A program made the translations under genes and the position numbers. 56,440 nucleotides of DNA from Desulfurococcaceae archaeon AG1 (GTDB taxonomy: Archaea; Thermoproteota; Thermoprotei_A; Sulfolobales; AG1): the NCBI GenBank assembly GCA_003116855.1, contig BEWT01000009.1:1-56440 (forward strand), written 5' to 3'. Every line of letters starts with the position of its first letter. Positions within the stretch are counted from its first letter, which is position 1. The notes under the pieces are model-generated. The model did no database searches. It was given only the letters and a program-made list of their open reading frames with translations, and was not told where the DNA came from. Of this stretch, positions 51,441 through 56,440 are shown in pieces.

Positions 51441-51530
51441 TAAGCCGAACCTACTGTTTCGGATCCCATAAAGGTTTATGAAGACCAGTATTGAATCATC
51501 GTAGTTTCACGAAGTGCAATGATGCTAATC
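51441..51530 (+). mobile_element. Left-end fragment of the same IS200/IS605-type element
   Basis: The stretch from TAAGCCGAACCTACTG through GGTTTATGAAGACCAGTATTGAATC matches the left ends of the relics at 15361 and 32696 (about 70 percent by eye) and then stops matching. The right end and RNA scaffold are missing. It lies just downstream of the 5S rRNA 3' end, so the element once sat in this neutral position. Confidence 0.55.
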
Positions 51531-51575
51531 ATTAATTAAGTTTGAAGCGAACTTCTAGAACTATATGGTATGGGA

Positions 51576-51699
51576 GTCCGATCCAGCTTAGGCGCGCTGC
51601 AGGTCCTCGCGGACCCCACAGCACGCCTAACGCGGCCGGCTTAACTTCCGGGTTCGATACGAGTCCGGGTGTTTCCCGGCCGCTATGGCCGGATCGGAC
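51576..51699 (-). rRNA. 5S ribosomal RNA
   Basis: On the minus strand this 124-base G+C-rich block folds as a three-way junction. Helix I is GTCCGATCC/GGATCGGAC; one arm opens with GCGGCCGG/CCGGCCGC and holds the conserved loop CGAACCCGGAAGTTAAGCC; the other is TTAGGCG/CGCCTAA topped by GGTCC/GGACC. The motif GGAAGTTAAGC is diagnostic of 5S rRNA. It is separate from other rRNA genes, as usual in crenarchaea. The exact ends may differ by a few bases. Confidence 0.95.
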
Positions 51700-51716
51700 C
51701 ATTATTATATATCTCC

Positions 51717-53222
51717 TTAACGCTTATAAGCATTTCCCCTGTTATCCGTGTTATCGTGTCTTTTAGAGGAGATCCACTCGCTCACAGCATCTATATCTAC
51801 TCCTGAGGTTTTCTCCACCACATGATCTACCTTCACTACCGCGGGCATTCTGACCCAGTGTCCTAGGAGGATTGCCTCGCCCACGTTGAGTCCTGGTAGT
51901 TGTTCCAGGATCTCCTGGGTTAGTGTCTCTGAAGCCCTGGCTATGTGGGCTTGATCCTCTGGCTGGACTATCCTCATAACAGCCATAGAACCCATCTGGC
52001 TCAGCACATCGGGATCGAGACCCCTGGGTCTTTGGGAGACGACTATTAATCCTACGCCGAACTTCCTCCCCTCCCTCGCTATATGCTCAGCCCTTGGTTT
52101 TGTTAGTGTCTCCCTCTCTGTTGAGAGGTATATATGTGCCTCTTCAAGCACCGTTACAACCGGGTGGGGGATCTTCGAGCTACCCCTCCATATAGCGCTC
52201 TTCCTCTCCTCAAGTATTCTTCCAAGCCAGTGGGATACCACGGCATCGGCCTGGCTTGATGATGCTAATCCTGTAAGGTCTATCACATTTATTGTTCCTA
52301 TAACGCTCTGCTCTGTTATATCTTTAGCCTCATCATCAATGATCCTCTGTAGAAAGCCTCTGTTAGCCTCGATAGACTCTATAACAGCCTCCGATGCTTT
52401 GGCGATCTCGCTCCTCCTCGAGAGCTGCCCCTCCCTCTTGGCGCAGCTTATCATCTGGTCTAGGTATGATCTCCCACCATTGCTTGAGTAGTCAACCTCA
52501 TCCTTACACTTCTTAATAATATTCTCCTGGTTCTTAGCACCATACCTCACACCAATAATCCTCGCAAGCTCCTGCCAGCTGAGATACCTGGGATTAATCC
52601 TAGCCTTTATAACATTAGGCTTTGGCAATCCCTGGAAAGAGAGGCCTGTGTATTCCCCGTGGTAGTCGAATATAAAGCATGTCCCACCCCTCCTAAGGAT
52701 CTCTCTCGCGAGAAGACTTACCAGGTTGCTCTTACCCATCCCGGTCATCGCCAGGATTGCTAGGTGTCTCTGAACAACCTTGTTGAGATCAACCCTCACC
52801 TCAACATCCGGGTTTCTAAGAAGTGTTCCAATCCTAGCCCACTGGGGCCCTTCGGGGGAGAAGATCTTTGAGAGTGTTTTTCTAGAGGCTCTCCTAACCT
52901 CTATACCTGGTGGTGGGGGTGTTGGCGGGATCCTAAGATCCTCTGGATCCCCTAGGATCTTTATATAACCCCTATAATAAATAGTAGTCTCATCCCCTCT
53001 ATGGATGTTTATAACCCTCCTCAGATCCTCTGGAGACAGTGTTTCATCAATCACATAGGACCCAGAGATCGATGCCTGCACAAGACCGATCACATGGATC
53101 CCGTTATACCTTATCTCAACATACTCACCCAGCATGAGGGGTCTTGAGGATACTATGCTAGCACTATAGGGCTTGCTCTCACCAACTATATATCCAACTA
53201 TATCCTCATCCACAGCCCTCAT
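51717..53222 (-). CDS. herA: HerA-type hexameric DNA helicase/translocase
   Basis: This bidirectional ATP-driven DNA pump works with NurA in double-strand break end resection. The N-terminal HAS-barrel covers about 1-100; Walker A is MTGMGKSNL (about 174-182), Walker B VVTVLEEAHIYL, sensor run VVSQRPRGLDPDVLSQ, and a C-terminal arginine-finger region GEAILLGHWVRMPAV. The length of 501 residues is normal. It is last in the nurA/small gene/herA operon; mre11 and rad50, usual companions, are not in the window. Confidence 0.95.
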   Translation of the reverse strand: MRAVDEDIVGYIVGESKPYSASIVSSRPLMLGEYVEIRYNGIHVIGLVQASISGSYVIDETLSPEDLRRVINIHRGDETTIYYRGYIKILGDPEDLRIPPTPPPPGIEVRRASRKTLSKIFSPEGPQWARIGTLLRNPDVEVRVDLNKVVQRHLAILAMTGMGKSNLVSLLAREILRRGGTCFIFDYHGEYTGLSFQGLPKPNVIKARINPRYLSWQELARIIGVRYGAKNQENIIKKCKDEVDYSSNGGRSYLDQMISCAKREGQLSRRSEIAKASEAVIESIEANRGFLQRIIDDEAKDITEQSVIGTINVIDLTGLASSSQADAVVSHWLGRILEERKSAIWRGSSKIPHPVVTVLEEAHIYLSTERETLTKPRAEHIAREGRKFGVGLIVVSQRPRGLDPDVLSQMGSMAVMRIVQPEDQAHIARASETLTQEILEQLPGLNVGEAILLGHWVRMPAVVKVDHVVEKTSGVDIDAVSEWISSKRHDNTDNRGNAYKR

Positions 53223-53434
53223 GGCGATTTAGCAGCCTCCCAAGCCTGGCTCTCAGATCCTAGGCCGAGGATCCTTTTAAGCCTATCCATATCCTTCGAA
53301 GAGATCCGTGCAAGCCTGTCAGCCTCTCTAAGAACCAATGGGTAGCCGCTTGCATCGCCAGATATCGCGTTAATGATTCTTAATAGGCTCTTCTCAGCAT
53401 CCCCCGGATCTCTGAGGGGTATCTCAACCCTCAT
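53219..53434 (-). CDS. Small protein encoded between nurA and herA, unknown
   Basis: A protein of about 71 residues: RVEIPLRDPGDAEKSLLRIINAI, then a helix LVLREADRLARISSKDMDRLKRILG and a short tail. I chose the ATG at 53434 because AGGGGGACC precedes it; a GTG at 53461 is an alternative. It overlaps nurA at its start and herA at its end by four bases, so it is made together with both. I recognise no family. Its place suggests a helper or regulator of the HerA-NurA complex. Confidence 0.65.
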   Translation of the reverse strand: MRVEIPLRDPGDAEKSLLRIINAISGDASGYPLVLREADRLARISSKDMDRLKRILGLGSESQAWEAAKSP

Positions 53435-54173
53435 GATCGGTCCCCCTGTCTTGAGCCTCACATAGCTTAGCGCTATATATTAGATCCGAGCCATAGATCC
53501 TCGAAATACCCTGGATCAGGCTAGACGCTCCTAACCCCCCATCAGCCCCAAGCACTATTGGTTTAGAATAACCAGGCTCTATGGTATATCTATCGAGGTA
53601 ATATAGATCTGTTCTCAGAGCGCTATAGCTCTTTGGGAAGAAGATCCTCACGAGATCCTTTGAAACGCTGTTCTTAGAGATATAGATAACCCTGGGACTC
53701 TCTCTAAAGGAAACATCTATAAGCCTCTTAAGCGTATTCGCAACGCTCTCTTTCTCATGCTCATCAACAACATGGGGAGCCCTCCTGACCAGGAAGCCAA
53801 GCTTCGAAACCAGAGAGCCATCAATAACCACATAGCCAGTGTTCTTCAAAGCATCACCAGCCATGCTTACCTCAAGATCTATTGAGATATATGATAGGTA
53901 CCCCTCAGGATCCTTCTCAGAAGCTATAATACCAACCCTAGCATCACCACCAGAACCCCCACAGCTGCTCACATAGATAGCGTCAACAACATATATAATA
54001 TACCCCCTCATCTCGAGATAATTATACCCACTATCAATACCATGGATACAAATACCAGAGGGGCTGGGCGAGTACCTCGACCAGAGATTCTGGATCATCT
54101 CCAGAATCTCTAAAGGCGGGTGCTCCCTAAGAAGGCTCCTAAGATGCGCAAGATCCCTAAAGATCCTCTCCAT
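53424..54173 (-). CDS. nurA: NurA 5'-3' nuclease
   Basis: This nuclease partners HerA in resecting DNA ends. The RNase H-like domain starts with GICIHGIDSGYNYLEMRGYIIYVVDAIYVSS, whose Asp matches the conserved metal-binding Asp of NurA; YVVIDGSLVSKLG supplies the second; the C-terminal GYSKPIVLGADGGLG is also typical. I prefer the ATG at 54173 (249 residues): the frame stays open to 54257 but that part is hydrophobic and covers the promoter. Confidence 0.88.
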   Translation of the reverse strand: MERIFRDLAHLRSLLREHPPLEILEMIQNLWSRYSPSPSGICIHGIDSGYNYLEMRGYIIYVVDAIYVSSCGGSGGDARVGIIASEKDPEGYLSYISIDLEVSMAGDALKNTGYVVIDGSLVSKLGFLVRRAPHVVDEHEKESVANTLKRLIDVSFRESPRVIYISKNSVSKDLVRIFFPKSYSALRTDLYYLDRYTIEPGYSKPIVLGADGGLGASSLIQGISRIYGSDLIYSAKLCEAQDRGTDHEG

Positions 54174-54452
54174 TATACCCGGTATCAAACCCCAGCCCCA
54201 GATCTTATCCAGAAATAGATATATAGATCGAGGAATATATATTATCAGTAATACCATGGAAACCAGTATGGAATAAAAGCTCTCCTCAACGCATAATGTC
54301 CATGGGGTTAAACCATATCGATAGGTATTACCATATAAAGCCGAGTAAGCAGGTTTAAGCCCGTAACGCCCAAAGGGTCGGGTTGATTATATATGCTTTA
54401 TGAAGAAGATCCTAGGGGCTTACTAAGTAGGGATCATCAAATGATGATATTA

Positions 54453-55097
54453 TTAAGCATCGACCGCGTCTCTTCTAATTGTCTCGACAAGTTCGTCTAG
54501 GTTTGATATTGAGGGGCTCCATTTATAGCCGTATCTATTCAGATGGATCGATCTTATTCCGAGGGATCTTGAGGTCTCTAGATCATATTGCGGGTAGGAT
54601 GATACATGGATCGCATCGCTGTATTCAAGTCCGAGGATCTTGTAGGCTCTTTCGAAAGCCTCTCTATTCGGTTTATAGATCCCTGTATCCTCTGCTGTGA
54701 CAACCATATCTACTAGATTCTCAAGCCCTGAGAGGGTTATGTTGATAAGTCTTCTCTCGGTGTTGGATATTATAGCGATCATCACACCGATCCTCTTTAG
54801 CCCCATAAGCCCTGTTATGGTGTCGGGGAATGGGGGTGATTTTGCGAAGGAGAGTGCTATTGCCTCGCCATAGTGATCCTTCCAAGGCTTGGAGGCCCTC
54901 TCTATGGTTCTTCTTAGGCATTCCGATAGGATCTGTGAGTATGGTTTATAGCTCTTCAAGCTACTAACGCTTTCTAGATCGCACTGGAAGAAGTAATCTA
55001 TATAGTCTGGTCCGGCTAGATAGCTAACCATAGAGCCTATACTGCTTCTCCAATCAACAAGGGTCCCATATAGATCGAATGTGACTGCTTTAACCAA
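54453..55097 (-). CDS. HAD-superfamily hydrolase (haloacid dehalogenase/phosphatase type)
   Basis: This is a phosphatase or dehalogenase with the HAD fold. Motif I is VKAVTFDLYGTLVDW, with both Asp at the DxYGT position (the second Asp replaced by Tyr, as in 2-haloacid dehalogenases and some phosphatases); motif II IAIISNTERR; motif III Lys in GIYKPNREAF; motif IV HVSSYPQYDLETSRSLG. I chose TTG at 55097, behind GGTGAT, because motif I then falls at the usual distance; the frame is open to 55148. The substrate is unknown. Confidence 0.85.
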   Translation of the reverse strand: MVKAVTFDLYGTLVDWRSSIGSMVSYLAGPDYIDYFFQCDLESVSSLKSYKPYSQILSECLRRTIERASKPWKDHYGEAIALSFAKSPPFPDTITGLMGLKRIGVMIAIISNTERRLINITLSGLENLVDMVVTAEDTGIYKPNREAFERAYKILGLEYSDAIHVSSYPQYDLETSRSLGIRSIHLNRYGYKWSPSISNLDELVETIRRDAVDA

Positions 55098-55194
55098 ACA
55101 ATCACCAGATTTATTACCCATACCCACCTTAACTATTAATCCCATCATTGAGCATAAACCTAACTATCTATCTCATCTTAGCAGATCGTTAGGA

Positions 55195-55581
55195 CTAGAT
55201 CCACCGTATTCTGAGCTCCTTCAAAAAACCCTCGCAGAGGATCCATGCCTTTGCATTGTTGCTAAGCAATCCTATAATTAGCCATGGGATCGGCCATAGC
55301 TCCATCCCCCTGAGATCCTTATGACTCGGGGTTGCTAGAAACCCTGGGTGTGTGTGGTAGAGACCCACAAGATCTATTCCCCTAGATCTAGCCTCCTCAT
55401 AAGCCTTTAGAACCCCTCTAGGATCCATTAGAAACTCGTAGGGATTATTCGAGAGGTTCTCCACCTCCCTATACCCAGTAACCTCTACAAGAGCATCGCG
55501 GAAAAACCCTAGGAGGAAGCCACATACCTCCCTATCCTTTGGAGCCCTCTCTATAATAGCCTTGACAATACTCCTCGGTAT
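55195..55581 (-). CDS. JAMM/MPN+ metalloprotease domain protein
   Basis: This is a Zn-dependent isopeptidase-type domain, 128 residues. The catalytic Glu lies in REVCGFLLG; the JAMM motif is YHTHPGFLATPSHKD with two His, Ser and Asp. The first ATG, at 55464, would remove the Glu strand. The frame is open upstream without ATG, GTG or TTG, and an ATA at 55581, followed by a Pro codon, stands four bases after GAGGT at the end of the gene before. I take ATA as the start. Archaeal JAMM proteins cut ubiquitin-like SAMP/Urm1 tags; no such gene is seen in the window. Confidence 0.82.
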   Translation of the reverse strand: MPRSIVKAIIERAPKDREVCGFLLGFFRDALVEVTGYREVENLSNNPYEFLMDPRGVLKAYEEARSRGIDLVGLYHTHPGFLATPSHKDLRGMELWPIPWLIIGLLSNNAKAWILCEGFLKELRIRWI

Positions 55582-55583
55582 CG

Positions 55584-55829
55584 CTACCTCTTCGTAGCAC
55601 TTGAGAAAGCTGCTCTCACCTCTTGGGGGAGCTTCTCGTACTCAACCTCCTCAGCATCCTCAACATTCTGCTCCCACACTAGCTCCTCACCCTCTTTCTC
55701 ATAGACATGTTTTCTCAGCTTCTCAACAACCACGAACGTTTTACCATCAGGTGTTCTTCTAATCTCTACAAGGAATTTCTCCCCCTTCCTGTTAACAACG
55801 TATTTGGCCTCAGAGCTTGTCTTGATCAT
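55584..55829 (-). CDS. Small acidic protein upstream of the JAMM gene, unknown
   Basis: This 81-residue protein has beta strands at AKYVVNRKGEKFLVEIRRTPDGKTFVVVEKL, then a Glu-rich tail. I chose the ATG at 55829, which has AGGAGGTG five bases upstream; a longer frame to 55859 is unlikely. Its stop is two bases before the ATA start of the JAMM gene, so both are translated together. I do not recognise a family. Confidence 0.75.
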   Translation of the reverse strand: MIKTSSEAKYVVNRKGEKFLVEIRRTPDGKTFVVVEKLRKHVYEKEGEELVWEQNVEDAEEVEYEKLPQEVRAAFSSATKR

Positions 55830-55910
55830 CCCGACACCTCCTGAAAACCATATCCACACCGTATTCCTCTAATAGGAATATAAGCCCAATCTATAAGCAG
55901 GATCAAGACG

Positions 55911-56345
55911 CTAATCCTTTCTCTTAAGGATTCTTAGGGCAAAGACCCCTTCTAGAATAAATATAGAAGCTGCTACTGCTGAGGTTATTATAGCTAGGAA
56001 AAGCCCGGGGCTTGGTTCAAGCACACCCATGGCTAGGGATACCATCTCTGGGATCAGGAGGCCTGTAAAGAAAGCACCATATATAAGTAGTCTTGGCACA
56101 AGCTTGCCTCCTATGTATAGATAACCCCTGATCCTAACCCTCTTCTTAACGCGATAAACCCCTCCAGGATCCTTCTCAACTATCCCAAGCTCCTCGAACT
56201 TCTTTAAATGGTAATAAGCTAGGCTGGGATTTATCCCCAATCCTCGAGCGATCTCTCTAGGACCTGCCCCATCGTTCTCCAACAAATATACATAGATCTT
56301 CAGCGCGACCCCCGACAGATCCTCGGCATCGCTGTGGGAGGTCAT
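55911..56345 (-). CDS. Winged-helix regulator with two membrane segments
   Basis: This 144-residue protein has a DNA-binding half: VALKIYVYLLENDGAGPREIARGLGINPSLAYYHLKKFEELGIVEK, an ArsR-like winged helix, with wing GGVYRVKKRVRI, followed by two membrane helices (about 85-108 and 115-138). This plan, a wHTH tethered to the membrane, is frequent in archaea. Targets and signal are unknown. Confidence 0.85.
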   Translation of the reverse strand: MTSHSDAEDLSGVALKIYVYLLENDGAGPREIARGLGINPSLAYYHLKKFEELGIVEKDPGGVYRVKKRVRIRGYLYIGGKLVPRLLIYGAFFTGLLIPEMVSLAMGVLEPSPGLFLAIITSAVAASIFILEGVFALRILKRKD

Positions 56346-56440
56346 CAGCCATATCCCCTAAGAGCAGGCTGGGCTTCTCATGGGGCTGGGGTGGGGCGGG
56401 TTAACATATCCTCCTAAACCTACTTCTCTCTCTATATTGT

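Noticed and set aside
51542-51766. A 74-codon plus-strand frame
   Set aside because: It runs antisense through the 5S rRNA gene, whose fold and GGAAGTTAAGC motif are clear.

Overview
The window comes from a hyperthermophilic archaeon of the Thermoproteota (crenarchaeal) lineage. The reasons are heavy AGA/AGG/ATA codon use, KEOPS subunits Kae1 and Bud32 as separate overlapping genes, NurA and HerA, an Lhr-type helicase, UPF0282, a 5S rRNA gene away from other rRNA genes, Shine-Dalgarno (SD) sites of the GGTGATCC type, and a short ESCRT-III-like (CdvB-type) protein, which argues against Thermoproteales. A B-type haem-copper oxidase and two acyl-CoA dehydrogenases point to a respiring, probably microaerobic organism that degrades organic acids or lipids. 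I cannot fix the order or genus.

Layout. 1-5.9 kb: tRNA-Arg(UCU), an NRAMP Mn/Fe importer with a DtxR/MntR-like operator, Lhr helicase, ESCRT-III-like protein, archaeal AAA ATPase. 5.9-10 kb: MobA-like nucleotidyltransferase, stand-alone SIS isomerase, HxlR regulator, acyl-CoA dehydrogenase. 10-15.3 kb: MscS channel, kae1-bud32-rdgB operon, ZIP transporter, ribokinase. 15.3-21.8 kb: a 350-bp IS200/IS605 relic, glucan phosphorylase, aldehyde dehydrogenase of P5C type, HflX, a Lrp/AsnC sensor domain, DUF151 nuclease, ribosomal protein S12. 22-28.9 kb: a dense sulfur (perhaps selenium) carrier cluster with two rhodaneses, a MetE-like methyltransferase, two OsmC proteins from a tandem duplication, two TusA proteins plus a diverged TusA-like one, a SelD-like enzyme and an acylphosphatase. 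28.9-33.8 kb: PD-(D/E)XK-like coiled-coil protein, CoA transferase/acyl-CoA dehydrogenase pair, an MNT-HEPN pair whose HEPN gene is broken by a second IS relic, and a candidate small RNA. 33.8-45.2 kb: a long minus-strand array with an oligopeptide-type ABC importer lacking its ATPases, then MoxR, DUF58, DUF4129 and DUF4350 genes. 45.5-51.1 kb: small membrane proteins, UPF0282, cytochrome oxidase. 51.4-56.4 kb: IS left-end relic, 5S rRNA, herA/small gene/nurA, HAD phosphatase, JAMM protease, wHTH membrane regulator.

The strongest candidates for something undescribed are three. The first is the TusA/SelD-like/OsmC/rhodanese/acylphosphatase/MetE cluster, which looks like a self-contained sulfur or selenium relay. 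The second is a pair of about 350-bp elements that keep both hairpin ends and the TnpB guide-RNA scaffold but no working tnpB. The third is a set of genes whose conserved N-termini lie upstream of any ATG, GTG or TTG and that seem to start at CTG, ATA or ATC, in most cases just after a plausible SD site. All of this was read by eye; no database search was run.
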